Notes: a model not told the origin generated them from the letters alone. A DNA stretch of 64,000 bases from Tenacibaculum holothuriorum (GCF_002120225.1 NZ_LAPZ01000007.1:124001-188000), one strand, 5' to 3'. Positions 28,236-39,036 are shown, counted from the stretch's first letter. Program-made: numbers and translations.

Positions 28236-30398
28236 TTAATAAAGTTTGTTAATCATTACAGTAGATTCATTTGCTCCGCTAAAATTAACTATACCAACAT
28301 TAGCTTCTCTAAAAGTTCTAATTGTAACTACATCACCTGCGTTTAGTTGAAGGATTTCACTTAAATGAAGACTAGATTGTTCATGCCTATCTGTATTAGG
28401 TCTAAACCTAATATATCCTGTTGATGCTATAGCACCAATAGCATTTCCATTTACAAATATTCGAGCATTAACATTTGTTCTTTCACTAGAGCCAGAGGTG
28501 TCATTTGCGATTAATGATATATTTGCTCTAATATCATAGCGACCGGTTTCGGCTACTTCTAACTCTCTTGAGTTTGTTATAGAATATAAAGTAGTATCAT
28601 CATTATAGTCTTGTGTACCAAAAATAGGGGCAGAAGTGTTGTCAACGTTTAAATCAGTAGTTGTATCTGCATTAGTCCAGCGAGCACCAAAATTTATTTT
28701 TGATTTTTCAATTACACCTGTTGTGGTTGCAGTTACTATTGTATTAGTTAAAGCAGTTTGATCATCTAGTGTTCTAACTCTTAATTTTCCATTAACATCT
28801 AATCGCTCAGTTGGAGCATCAGTATTCAGTCCAACAAAACCATTGTTGTTTAATATGTTGAAGGTTTCATCATGCCAAGTTCCATCATTTCTTGTGATAT
28901 AAAAAGCATTAGTATTCCTTCTACCGAAAGCAAATCTTGGAGTACCAGCATTTTCAAAAGTAAATGTGTTGAAACCTCCATTAGTATCATTAAAAATGAT
29001 ATCAGGTTCTGTGCCTTGAACTCTAAGAATACCAACACCATCTGGTAGATCTTCACTAATATGTAAAGGGCTAGTAGGAGTGATACCAATACCTACATAC
29101 TGATTTGTTTGATTTATACGTAAAGCTTCTGTATTATTAGTTCTTAAAACTAAATCTTGAGCATCTATAGTACCTACAAAGTTACTAGTAGGATTAGTTC
29201 CTGAGTTACCAGTTAAACTCCAGTTGTTGTTAGTAGATGAATTATTGTTGTTTATACTAATCCAATTTGTTCCATCACTTTGAATTCTAATGACAGAATT
29301 ATTAGCTATTGTTGAAGTAGTTGTATTAGCCTGATTTTGGTAATTTGAACTATTGATAGTTCCACCAGAAATATTTTTTATTACATATATTCTTCCTTCA
29401 CAACTATTCGCTGCAGGAAAAGTAATTGTAGCATTAGCTGTAACAGAAATTGTGTGATGATCTTCTGTTAAAGTTAAATTACTAGAAACATCTTGAATAG
29501 ATTTAGAAATAGATCCTTCTACTTGAAAAGTAGAGTTAGCCATTACCTTTGCAGGACTTCCACCATTTGAAGCTGCTGTGATATTTCCACTAACAGGGTA
29601 GTTGTTTTGGTTAATATTAATTCCAAAACGTGTTTTTGCATTCTCAGTAGCATTAGAACCTTGAACTCTAAAAAACTCTCTATAGAATTCTCCGCTTCTA
29701 TAATCAAAACGTTTAAAAACAATAGGTTCATTACCATCATCGGCTATGATGAATTCTAATCGTCCATCATTATTTGGACCTGCAGAACCTATTTCAAAGA
29801 AATCACTTACTCCAGAACTTCCTTTTAATCTAAAACTTCCGTTAGGAGTAGTAAAAAAAATAGGGTTGTAAAAAGCTGCACCATCAGCTTTAAATTGCAG
29901 TGCAGAAACCCCATTTTCACCATTAACATATACTAAAGACTGATTAGCATTATCATAATCGGTTCTTCCAGCATCAACTAAGCCAAGAGTGCCTCGTCTT
30001 CCAAATTCTAAAATTGGAATATTGAATGAACGAATTTGCATTCTAACATCATCAATAGTACCTAAAAAATTAGTATTTGTAGTGCCAGAATTTCCATTAA
30101 TTAACCAACCACTAGAGGTTGCACTAATATTTAACCATGTAGAAGTAGTATCGTCCCAAATTCTAAAAGTATTGGGAGTAGTACTAGTATCAAACCAAAT
30201 ATCATTTTCTACGGCTATTTGAGTTGGAATATTAGGATCTGTAGCACTTGTAAATACATTGTTGTTATTTACAATTTGTCTAGTTCCTTTGTTATCTATA
30301 ACTCTAACTTCTTGAGCATTAATTATATTATGATATAAAAAAATAATTAAGATAAACTTAATTGTTATATTATAATTATAAATAAAATGCTTCTTCAT
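28236..30398 (-). CDS. Secreted fibre-like protein with C1q/TNF-like C-terminus
   Basis: A 720-residue exported protein. The N-terminus carries the array motif VRVIDNKGT (near 31-39) and a phage-fibre-like module ENDIWFDTSTTPNTFRIWD. There is a repeated LxGNSGT-x-x-x-NFVGT-x-DAQDLVLRT element (two copies), a fibre-like PTERLDVNGKLRVRTLDD segment near 535, and a C-terminal domain of about 150 residues resembling the C1q/TNF beta-sandwich (RYDIRANISLIAND, RIFVNGNAIGA, LHLSEILQLNAGDVVTIRT). No T9SS domain is seen. Predicted role: trimeric surface fibre or adhesin. The C1q match is by pattern only. Confidence 0.68.
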   Translation of the reverse strand: MKKHFIYNYNITIKFILIIFLYHNIINAQEVRVIDNKGTRQIVNNNNVFTSATDPNIPTQIAVENDIWFDTSTTPNTFRIWDDTTSTWLNISATSSGWLINGNSGTTNTNFLGTIDDVRMQIRSFNIPILEFGRRGTLGLVDAGRTDYDNANQSLVYVNGENGVSALQFKADGAAFYNPIFFTTPNGSFRLKGSSGVSDFFEIGSAGPNNDGRLEFIIADDGNEPIVFKRFDYRSGEFYREFFRVQGSNATENAKTRFGININQNNYPVSGNITAASNGGSPAKVMANSTFQVEGSISKSIQDVSSNLTLTEDHHTISVTANATITFPAANSCEGRIYVIKNISGGTINSSNYQNQANTTTSTIANNSVIRIQSDGTNWISINNNNSSTNNNWSLTGNSGTNPTSNFVGTIDAQDLVLRTNNTEALRINQTNQYVGIGITPTSPLHISEDLPDGVGILRVQGTEPDIIFNDTNGGFNTFTFENAGTPRFAFGRRNTNAFYITRNDGTWHDETFNILNNNGFVGLNTDAPTERLDVNGKLRVRTLDDQTALTNTIVTATTTGVIEKSKINFGARWTNADTTTDLNVDNTSAPIFGTQDYNDDTTLYSITNSRELEVAETGRYDIRANISLIANDTSGSSERTNVNARIFVNGNAIGAIASTGYIRFRPNTDRHEQSSLHLSEILQLNAGDVVTIRTFREANVGIVNFSGANESTVMINKLY

Positions 30399-30485
30399 AT
30401 TCTATAATAGTAAAAACTAATGTATTGTGTGTTAGGTAAAATTTGATTTATTGTTTTTTATCAGAAAAACATAAAACTGTAATTT

Positions 30486-31799
30486 TTATTTATAAGCTGT
30501 ATAGAATACTACTAAATCTTCATTAAAAATTTGTCTTCTAAAAGCTAAATTACCGGTACCAGCTGCACCTATATTATAAGTTACGCTAAGTATAAATCCA
30601 CTTGCGTTAAAAGAGTTTAAAGAAGCACGAATTTTTCCTAAATCTCGTGCATTTTGATCTGTATAACGTATACCTATACAGTAATCGTTTGAAGAATATC
30701 TAGAAATATTATTAATAGAAGTACCACTACCTCCAACAAACATAGTAGCTTGTGTTAATGTTCCACTTGAGTTATTAGCAAAACCGTTCATGGTTCCAAA
30801 CGTATTTTGTAGAGTGGCAGTATTATTACCTACTCCATTATTAGCATCTGTGTCGGGTTCTAAGCTTTCTATGTTAGGGTGTGCAACAAAAGTTATTTGC
30901 GATGGTTGAAAAGGTAAACCAGGTATAGTTTGAAGAAAAGTTGTAGTATCATTTGTGCCAACTGGAGCGCTTATAGTAAAAGATCCAGTAAAGACTGTTG
31001 GTCCTAAATATATACCTCCATTAGCTCCGGTTGTAATTTGATTATTAGTTTCAGTTGCTACTAAAGCTTTTTTTTCAACTACACCATTAGAGTCTGTTGT
31101 TAAAATTTCATTATTTGTGATTACAGTAGTAATGTCTCTAACTCTTAGTTTTCCATTAACATCTAAGCGCTCTGTAGGATCATTGGTATTTATACCAACA
31201 TTACCACCATTTTCTAAAAAAAGTCTGAAATCAAGAACATTACTTTCTACAAAGTTTAAACCGTTTGATAGTAAATTCCAATGCCAACGTGGAGTTCCTG
31301 TATTATCTTGAAATGCCAAAACATCATCACCATTTGCCCTAATAACTAAAGGATGATTATTGAAAACAGGAGCTTGATTAATTCTTACTTGTCCTCTATC
31401 GTTGGTTATTCTCAACTTTTCAACATTCCCAGCTCTTAAAACTAAATCTTGGGCATCAGTAGTACCTAAAAAGTTGGTTGATGAATTAGTACCCGAATTT
31501 CCGGATAACTTCCATTCACCGATTGCGTCACTAAGATTACGCCAATCCCCACTTGGTCCAAATTGTTCATCCCAAATTTTTATTGTAGTGGGAGAAGAAT
31601 TAGTGTCAAACCAAACATCTCCTTCTATAGGATTTGTAGGAGCTGTATTAGACGAAGTAACATTGTTGTTGTTGACGCTTTGTATTGTACCTTTATTATC
31701 AATAACTCTAACTTGTTGCGCACTAGCTTTTGAAAATAAAAATAAAGCTAGTGCACAAGTTAGTATAAAAGGTTTTATATGTTTAATGTTTTTAGGCAT
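30486..31799 (-). CDS. Secreted fibre-like protein, array member
   Basis: A 437-residue exported protein (signal peptide about 1-27, ending ASAQ). It shares with its downstream neighbour the start motif VRVIDNKGTIQSVNNNNV, the module EGDVWFDTNSSPTTIKIWD, the LSGNSGTNSSTNFLGTTDAQDLVLR element and the segment DPTERLDVNGKLRVRDI. Its C-terminal 170 residues differ (FAHPNIESL, FVGGSGTSINNISRYSSNDYCIGIRY) and form an unassigned domain. The two genes look like duplicates with exchanged C-terminal heads, as in phage fibres. It is separated from the next gene by an 87-base AT-rich gap in which I see no clear promoter. Confidence 0.65.
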   Translation of the reverse strand: MPKNIKHIKPFILTCALALFLFSKASAQQVRVIDNKGTIQSVNNNNVTSSNTAPTNPIEGDVWFDTNSSPTTIKIWDEQFGPSGDWRNLSDAIGEWKLSGNSGTNSSTNFLGTTDAQDLVLRAGNVEKLRITNDRGQVRINQAPVFNNHPLVIRANGDDVLAFQDNTGTPRWHWNLLSNGLNFVESNVLDFRLFLENGGNVGINTNDPTERLDVNGKLRVRDITTVITNNEILTTDSNGVVEKKALVATETNNQITTGANGGIYLGPTVFTGSFTISAPVGTNDTTTFLQTIPGLPFQPSQITFVAHPNIESLEPDTDANNGVGNNTATLQNTFGTMNGFANNSSGTLTQATMFVGGSGTSINNISRYSSNDYCIGIRYTDQNARDLGKIRASLNSFNASGFILSVTYNIGAAGTGNLAFRRQIFNEDLVVFYTAYK

Positions 31800-31813
31800 T
31801 AAATAGGCTAAGA

Positions 31814-32515
31814 TTATTTAGAATATTGATATTCTATTTCATCTCCATTCATTAAAGTCCAGTAGTTTCTACTTGTATTATCTGTTTCTGGGACTAAAGT
31901 AATAGTAGTTCCAGATACAGTGTAGTCTTGTCCAGCTCTTAATTTAGCACCGTTTCTAAATACAAAAATTTTATTTAAAGGAGCTTCAAAAGAAGTTGTA
32001 TATGTTAAATCTGTAGTTGTATTAGATACTTCAACAGTAGCTTGTACGCTTTGAATTAAATCACTTAATAATAATCTTTTAACTTTCCCATTAGCTTGAT
32101 CTCTAGTTAAAAGCATGTAACCAGTTGTAGCTGTTGCTGATGTAGCAGCAGATTCAGTAGTAGTATCTACAGCATCTGTTCCTGATAAACGAACTTCAGC
32201 TCCATCTAATGTAAATGATTGACTACCAAGTGTTATGGTTGTGTCGTCTGTTAAAGAACCTCCTAATTGCCATGTGGTAGTAGTTACATCACCTGTAGTA
32301 TTAGTTAATTGAGTTAAACCATTTTTAACTTGTAAGTATTTGATTGTACCTTTATTATCTATTACTTTGATAGATCCACCTAAAGCGGTTGTACCGTAGT
32401 TTACACCATCTTGTTTTGTAACATTACCAGATGTTTGTTGGGCATTAACAGACCCGATGGCTAATAAACCAATTGCAGCTAACGCTAATTTAAATTTGTT
32501 TGTAATTGTTTTCAT
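31814..32515 (-). CDS. Small secreted fibre-like protein, array member
   Basis: A 233-residue exported protein (signal peptide about 1-25, ending VNAQ). It has the array motif IKVIDNKGTIKYLQVKNG near 49-66 and an Ala/Thr-rich middle. The C-terminal domain contains FVFRNGAKLRAGQDYTVSGT and GDEIEYQY. The RNG-x-x-L-x-x-G-x-DYT pattern is common in phage tail-fibre proteins and also occurs, in modified form, in the upstream neighbour. It is 14 bases from the next gene, so it belongs to the same transcript. Confidence 0.65.
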   Translation of the reverse strand: MKTITNKFKLALAAIGLLAIGSVNAQQTSGNVTKQDGVNYGTTALGGSIKVIDNKGTIKYLQVKNGLTQLTNTTGDVTTTTWQLGGSLTDDTTITLGSQSFTLDGAEVRLSGTDAVDTTTESAATSATATTGYMLLTRDQANGKVKRLLLSDLIQSVQATVEVSNTTTDLTYTTSFEAPLNKIFVFRNGAKLRAGQDYTVSGTTITLVPETDNTSRNYWTLMNGDEIEYQYSK

Positions 32516-32554
32516 AATATAAAAATTGCTTTTTAATGTTTGAGGGTTTTATTT

Positions 32555-33514
32555 TTAATAAAATTGTACTATTCTAATTTGATCTCCTTGATAGCAAATG
32601 GCTTCAGGTTCTATTTCTATTGTTGTATTATTCTTTATGGTGAAACTAATTCTTACTCCATTTCGATATACAGATATTTTATCAGTGGCTCCTCTAAGAT
32701 TTAATCCTGTAAATTCTAGTTGACCATTGGTTGCTGTTATTTCAGTTATTTCTTCTCTTAATAAGTTAGAAGTACTTACTTTTCTAAGTACACCAGTAGT
32801 TCTATTAACAGTTACAATATCATCTTCGTTTGTGTTACCGTTTAATAAACCAGTAATAGCCAGTGTGTTTATTGCAGAAGTCTCAATAATTGTAGGTTTT
32901 ATTAATACACCTCCCAATTCAATGGTAGTACCAGAACTATTTGTAACTGAATTTAAACCATTAGTTGCATTAATATTGGTATTACCACCAGAATTATTCC
33001 CAGCAGCGACCCAATTAGTTCCATTGTATGCATATATTCTTCCGTTAGATTGATCAACATAAACATCTCCAGCAATAGGAGTTAAAGAAGTGTTTAGCAT
33101 AGGAGGTCCGTTACCTCTAGAAGGATTATTATCTATAGAAACCCATGAAGTACCGTTCCATAAGTTTACAGAATTATTGTTTGAACTATCTATCCAAAAA
33201 TCACCAGTATTATTACCTGTTGGAGGCGTATTAGCAGTAGTAACTTTTGTAGATGAATTACACAAGCTATTCCATGATGTATTATAATAATAAATGCAAT
33301 TAGTATCGGTATTATAAACTAAAGCTCCATTACTAGGTGTAATAGCATTCATTTGAGCGGTAGATACTCTAGTAATAACTAATACTTTATCAGAACTTTC
33401 TAATTCTAATATTGAAGCATTATGTATAGACGAAGGATTATCCCCAATTTTTACTTGAGAGTAAATAGATAATGTAGAAAAAATAAGAAGTAGTATTAGG
33501 GATTTAAACTTCAT
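32555..33514 (-). CDS. Secreted fibre-like protein, first gene of the array
   Basis: A 319-residue exported protein (signal peptide about 1-19, ending YSQ). It starts with VKIGDNPSSIHNASILELES, a pattern common in Bacteroidota surface proteins. It contains two fibre-like modules (GDFWIDSSNNNSVNLWNGTSW and GDVYVDQSNGRIYAYNGTNW). The C-terminal domain (KISVYRNGVRISFTIKNNTT, then GDQIRIVQF) is related to that of the next gene. It heads the five-gene minus-strand array. The function is unknown; a structural role at the cell surface is inferred. Confidence 0.66.
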   Translation of the reverse strand: MKFKSLILLLIFSTLSIYSQVKIGDNPSSIHNASILELESSDKVLVITRVSTAQMNAITPSNGALVYNTDTNCIYYYNTSWNSLCNSSTKVTTANTPPTGNNTGDFWIDSSNNNSVNLWNGTSWVSIDNNPSRGNGPPMLNTSLTPIAGDVYVDQSNGRIYAYNGTNWVAAGNNSGGNTNINATNGLNSVTNSSGTTIELGGVLIKPTIIETSAINTLAITGLLNGNTNEDDIVTVNRTTGVLRKVSTSNLLREEITEITATNGQLEFTGLNLRGATDKISVYRNGVRISFTIKNNTTIEIEPEAICYQGDQIRIVQFY

Positions 33515-33595
33515 ATTTGATTGGGGGATTGTTATTACAATATTAATACTTTTTTTTTAATTAGACACAGTGTTTTTGGTTTGGTCACGTATAGT

Positions 33596-34651
33596 TTAAG
33601 TATTTAGTTTTTTAATATTTGAAACATAACCTTTCAATTGAAACATTTCTTTCAAAAAAACAAAAGGACTAATGTAAGGAGTCTTTTTTTCTGAGTGATT
33701 TATTGAAGATATTTCAAATAAATTTTTCCAATGATTTCTTATTGATTTTAAAGCTTTAAAGTAACTATAGTTCTCACTATCATAAATATGTGTTGGTTCT
33801 GCAATAATTCCGTTTATCTCAATAACTTTAAAGTCAGAACCGTTTTCTAAGTTTTCAAAAGTGTTGTATTTTAAGTCAATTCTTCCATAATACCAGCCTT
33901 CAATATTCTTATTTAATTCATCAAAAGTAGCTTCTAATTTTTCAGAGATTAAATGATTTCCATTAATGAATTGTGTTCCTTTTGAATGGTTTCCAATCGC
34001 GGTTAATTTTACAATTTTGTCTTTTGATGGAACTTTATACAGAGTTTCTTGATGAATATCTTTAAACAAATCGATATACAATTTGGCTCTTTCATCAGTT
34101 AAAATCAATTCTTCTAGAGTATTAATTCCGTTGCCAGTTACGGTAATAAATTGTTTTAGAGTTAAAGAGGTAATTTTACCTGTTTTTGAATTAGGAAGTC
34201 TGTGGTAAAAAATACCACACTCATTTTCATAATCTAAAAACTCCTGAATAATAATATCTAAAGGATATTTTTCTAAATATTTTTTTAATTCAACTTCTGA
34301 ATATATTTTTTTTACCAATAAGCCTCTAAAACCAATATCTGGTTTTGCAATTAAAGGGTAAGTGATTTTATTTTGCAGTAGCTCTTTTACAACATTATCA
34401 AAATTTGAATTAGGCTTTACTAAAACAGATTTTGGTCTATATTTTTCTGGTACTAATTGAATTGTTTTGTATTTACTTTCTGTGCCATTTCCAGAACTTT
34501 TAATAGCAGGATTTGCAGCCGTAAAAAATGTTAAGCTTCGGGCTTTTAATGCTAAGTAAAAAGCATAGGGGAGGTTAGGAACATAAAACATTGAAGAAGG
34601 CCAATGCTCCCAATTAAAAACTTTTTCTAATGTGGCCGATTGTGTTTTCAA
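33596..34651 (-). CDS. ATP-grasp family protein (D-alanine-D-alanine ligase-like)
   Basis: A 351-residue cytosolic protein with an ATP-grasp arrangement. The ATP-binding lysine strand is in YPLIAKPDIGFRGLLVKKI near residues 97-115, IIQEFLDY near 134-141 follows, and the acidic metal-binding end is in FKVIEINGIIAEPTHIYD near 276-293. It resembles D-Ala-D-Ala ligase and related amino acid or peptide ligases but is not DdlA/B. The last 40 residues are outside the fold. It lies 3 bases downstream of the DUF6095 gene, in the murQ transcript. A role in peptidoglycan or small-molecule ligation is a guess from context. Confidence 0.75.
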   Translation of the reverse strand: MKTQSATLEKVFNWEHWPSSMFYVPNLPYAFYLALKARSLTFFTAANPAIKSSGNGTESKYKTIQLVPEKYRPKSVLVKPNSNFDNVVKELLQNKITYPLIAKPDIGFRGLLVKKIYSEVELKKYLEKYPLDIIIQEFLDYENECGIFYHRLPNSKTGKITSLTLKQFITVTGNGINTLEELILTDERAKLYIDLFKDIHQETLYKVPSKDKIVKLTAIGNHSKGTQFINGNHLISEKLEATFDELNKNIEGWYYGRIDLKYNTFENLENGSDFKVIEINGIIAEPTHIYDSENYSYFKALKSIRNHWKNLFEISSINHSEKKTPYISPFVFLKEMFQLKGYVSNIKKLNT

Positions 34652-34654
34652 ACG

Positions 34655-34894
34655 TTAACTATTAAAAAGAATATCTAATAATGTTTTAAAGGTTCTAAAA
34701 CCATAATACACAGTAAATAAAACTAACAAAGTACCTAAAGTTAGTAAAATATACGCAATTATGTTTTCAGGACTCTCTTTGTAAACCCTTAAAGCTTTCA
34801 CACCAAAGCTTACTACTAATGGCGATGCTATTAAAAGACCTAATAAAATTAAAATTTGTTTAACTCCAGTTTCAATAGTTTTTGGTTTACTCAT
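34655..34894 (-). CDS. DUF6095 small membrane protein
   Basis: A 79-residue protein with two transmembrane helices (about 13-32 and 44-63). The sequence matches the DUF6095 family of Flavobacteriia, usually found next to murQ. Its start overlaps the end of murQ by 8 bases, so the two are translationally coupled. Its function is unknown. Confidence 0.8.
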   Translation of the reverse strand: MSKPKTIETGVKQILILLGLLIASPLVVSFGVKALRVYKESPENIIAYILLTLGTLLVLFTVYYGFRTFKTLLDILFNS

Positions 34895-35702
34895 TTCTAT
34901 AATTTTTAATGGCTTCTCTTACATTACCATATTGAGTTAACAAATTACTTGCAGTTTCTTGGTCGATATTTAATTCAGAAACTAACATACGAACACCTCT
35001 ATCTACTAATTTATTGTTAGATAATTGCATGTCAACCATTTTATTTCCTTTTACTTTTCCTAATTGAATCATGGTTGCGGTTGAAAGCATATTTAATACT
35101 AATTTTTGAGCAGTACCTGCTTTCATTCTTGAGCTACCCGTAACAAACTCAGGACCAACAATTACTACTATGGGAAATTGAGCAGTAAGTGCCAACGGAC
35201 TATCATTATTACAAGTAATACAACCCGTTACTATATTCTCTTGATTACATTTTTCTAATGCTGAAATTACATATGGTGTGGTACCCGAAGCAGCAATACC
35301 TACAACAACATCGTTTTCTGAGATATTATGTTCTTGTAAATCTTTCCAACCTTGTTCGGTAGAATCTTCTGCAAACTCAACAGCTTTTCTAATTGCTGAA
35401 TCACCGCCAGCAATTAATCCAACAACTAACTCATGAGGAACACCGAAAGTTGGAGGGCATTCACTTGCATCAACAACTCCTAAGCGTCCACTAGTTCCAG
35501 CTCCCATATAAAATAGACGTCCACCATTTTTTAACTTTTCAACAATTTGTTCTATTAGTTTCTTTATTTGTGGTAACGATTTTTCAACTGCTAAAGGAAC
35601 GGTTTTGTCTTCGTTATTTATGTTGGTTAATAATTCAGAAATACTCATGTTTTCTAAATTATTATAGTTAGAATCTTGTTCTGTAGTTTTAATAAAATCC
35701 AT
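34887..35702 (-). CDS. murQ: N-acetylmuramic acid 6-phosphate etherase
   Basis: MurQ removes the lactyl ether from MurNAc-6-phosphate, giving GlcNAc-6-phosphate, in peptidoglycan recycling. The 271-residue length fits the family. The SIS domain shows GAGTSGRLGVVDASECPPTFG near 69-89 and VGIAASGTTPYVISAL near 130-145, with GSSRMKAGTAQK near 190. No MurNAc PTS gene is next to it, which is usual in Bacteroidota (they use AmgK/MurU- or kinase-type routes elsewhere). A -7 box sits four bases before the ATG, suggesting a leaderless mRNA. Confidence 0.95.
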   Translation of the reverse strand: MDFIKTTEQDSNYNNLENMSISELLTNINNEDKTVPLAVEKSLPQIKKLIEQIVEKLKNGGRLFYMGAGTSGRLGVVDASECPPTFGVPHELVVGLIAGGDSAIRKAVEFAEDSTEQGWKDLQEHNISENDVVVGIAASGTTPYVISALEKCNQENIVTGCITCNNDSPLALTAQFPIVVIVGPEFVTGSSRMKAGTAQKLVLNMLSTATMIQLGKVKGNKMVDMQLSNNKLVDRGVRMLVSELNIDQETASNLLTQYGNVREAIKNYRNE

Positions 35703-35706
35703 GTTT

Positions 35707-35714
35707 CAAATGTA
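35707..35714 (-). promoter_or_regulatory. -7 promoter box for murQ
   Basis: On the minus strand TACATTTG matches TAnnTTTG exactly and is separated from the murQ ATG by four bases. The geometry is the same as at positions 72-79 and 42022-42029 and implies a leaderless transcript. Confidence 0.5.
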
Positions 35715-35727
35715 CATATAAAACAAT

Positions 35728-35756
35728 AAAAAAGCAGACTCATTTGAGTCTGCTTT
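35728..35756 (-). terminator. Intrinsic terminator after icd
   Basis: A perfect 12-bp inverted repeat (35731-35742 with 35745-35756) is followed, on the minus strand, by a T run. It lies about 30 bases after the icd stop codon and just before the murQ promoter box. Confidence 0.8.
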
Positions 35757-35784
35757 AAAACGAAATTATATTTCTTAATTCTTA

Positions 35785-38088
<2,304 letters not shown>

Positions 38089-38177
38089 TCAAAGCGAGAT
38101 TTTTAATGCTAAATTGTTATTAATTAGTCTCTTTAATTAAAAATATGATAAAAATAAAAGCTTAAAATGAGAAAGTG

Positions 38178-38228
38178 TTATTAAAAATAAAAGCCATATC
38201 AAATAATTTCTTATCCTGACATGGCTTT
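38178..38228 (-). terminator. Intrinsic terminator of the structured RNA
   Basis: AAAGCCAT at one end (38221-38228, read on the minus strand) pairs with ATGGCTTT (38190-38197), with three more base pairs inside after one mismatch. It is followed on the minus strand by TATTTTTAATA. This fits a rho-independent terminator closing the RNA that begins near 38532. Confidence 0.6.
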
Positions 38229-38532
38229 CTCCGAAGCTAACTTTTACTTAGAACCAACTACACTACGTAGATTGATGATTAGCTTCAAAAATTGGAACAT
38301 TACTATTTTACAAGCATTCTACTTATTAAAATACATATGTTCCAAAGTTTTTAAACGAACTCCAAGCTTAACTAATCAAATAATTTGCTTGTATTTTTAA
38401 AGTTATAAATCACAAAAATATTTTATAACTCTATCCTAAATCAACTAGTAGGAAATACTACGTTTAAAAACCATATATATAAAGAACGTTACTTTATAAA
38501 TTACTAAGTTTTGATGTTTCTTAGTAAAATCT
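38182..38532 (-). ncRNA. Candidate structured non-coding RNA, unknown family
   Basis: The 600-base gap between rplS and icd has no plausible gene but contains eight or more self-complementary stems. From the 5' end of the minus strand: 38520-38527/38501-38508 (8 bp); 38492-38498/38478-38484 (7 bp); a long-range 11-bp stem 38461-38471/38347-38357 enclosing three hairpins (38446-38460, 38401-38430, 38363-38391); 38337-38345/38292-38300 (9 bp) continued by 38327-38333/38304-38310 (7 bp); 38279-38286/38233-38240 (8 bp); and the terminator stem. A -7 box lies at 38537-38544, placing the start near 38532. No RNase P, tmRNA or SRP signature is seen. The predicted length is about 351 nt. Confidence 0.55.
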
Positions 38533-38536
38533 GTAC

Positions 38537-38544
38537 CAAATATA
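38537..38544 (-). promoter_or_regulatory. -7 promoter box of the structured RNA
   Basis: On the minus strand TATATTTG matches TAnnTTTG exactly. The expected start, about five bases on, is 38532, directly before the first stem of the RNA candidate. No -33 TTG is visible at the usual spacing. Confidence 0.5.
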
Positions 38545-38626
38545 AGAATGGAATTTAATTAAAAGTAAATATTAACATTTTAAAAATCAACAAGTTATGA
38601 ACTGGTGTTTTTAACAATTGTTAATA

Positions 38627-38662
38627 AAAAAAGCAATATGATGGAAATCATATTGCTTTTAT
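38627..38662 (-). terminator. Intrinsic terminator after rplS
   Basis: A 14-bp perfect inverted repeat (38629-38642 with 38647-38660) has a GGAA/TTCC loop. On the minus strand it is followed by TTTTTTATT. It lies 24 bases beyond the rplS stop codon. Confidence 0.85.
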
Positions 38663-38685
38663 AATGTGTAAGAACTAAGAGTTTC

Positions 38686-39036
38686 TTAGTTTCTTCTTTC
38701 TTTAATTCTTGCTTTCTTACCAGTAAGACCTCTAAAGTAGTAGATACGAGCTCTACGAACTTTACCTTTCTTGTTAATTTCAATTTTTTGAATAGATGGT
38801 AAGTTAATTGGGAAAATACGCTCTACACCTACAGTACCAGACATTTTTCTGATTGTAAATGTTTCAGAAGAACCGCTTCCTCTTTTTTGAATAACAACTC
38901 CTCTAAAGAACTGAGTACGAGTTTTATTACCTTCCTTAATTTCATAGTAAACAGTAATAGTGTCTCCAGCTCCAAATTCTGGTAATTCGTTTTTTGTTAC
39001 AAATTCGTCTTGAACAAATTTAATTAAAGATTCCAT
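38686..39036 (-). CDS. rplS: 50S ribosomal protein L19
   Basis: L19 sits at the interface of the 30S and 50S subunits. The 116-residue protein shows the family segments GDTITVYYEIKEGNKTR, FRGVVIQKRG, TFTIRKMSGTVGVERIFPIN and KVRRARIYYFRGL with a basic C-terminus. It lies downstream of trmD on the same strand, as is common, but two glycosyltransferase genes separate them. It has its own promoter 73 bases upstream, so expression need not depend on trmD. Confidence 0.97.
   Translation of the reverse strand: MESLIKFVQDEFVTKNELPEFGAGDTITVYYEIKEGNKTRTQFFRGVVIQKRGSGSSETFTIRKMSGTVGVERIFPINLPSIQKIEINKKGKVRRARIYYFRGLTGKKARIKERRN

Noticed and set aside
27077..33514. Prophage or phage-tail remnant
   Set aside because: The fibre-like motifs are real, but all five proteins have signal peptides and one has a T9SS domain. 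No capsid, terminase, integrase or attachment site is present.
38595..38783. 62-codon minus-strand frame overlapping the end of rplS
   Set aside because: It overlaps rplS out of frame and runs through its terminator.
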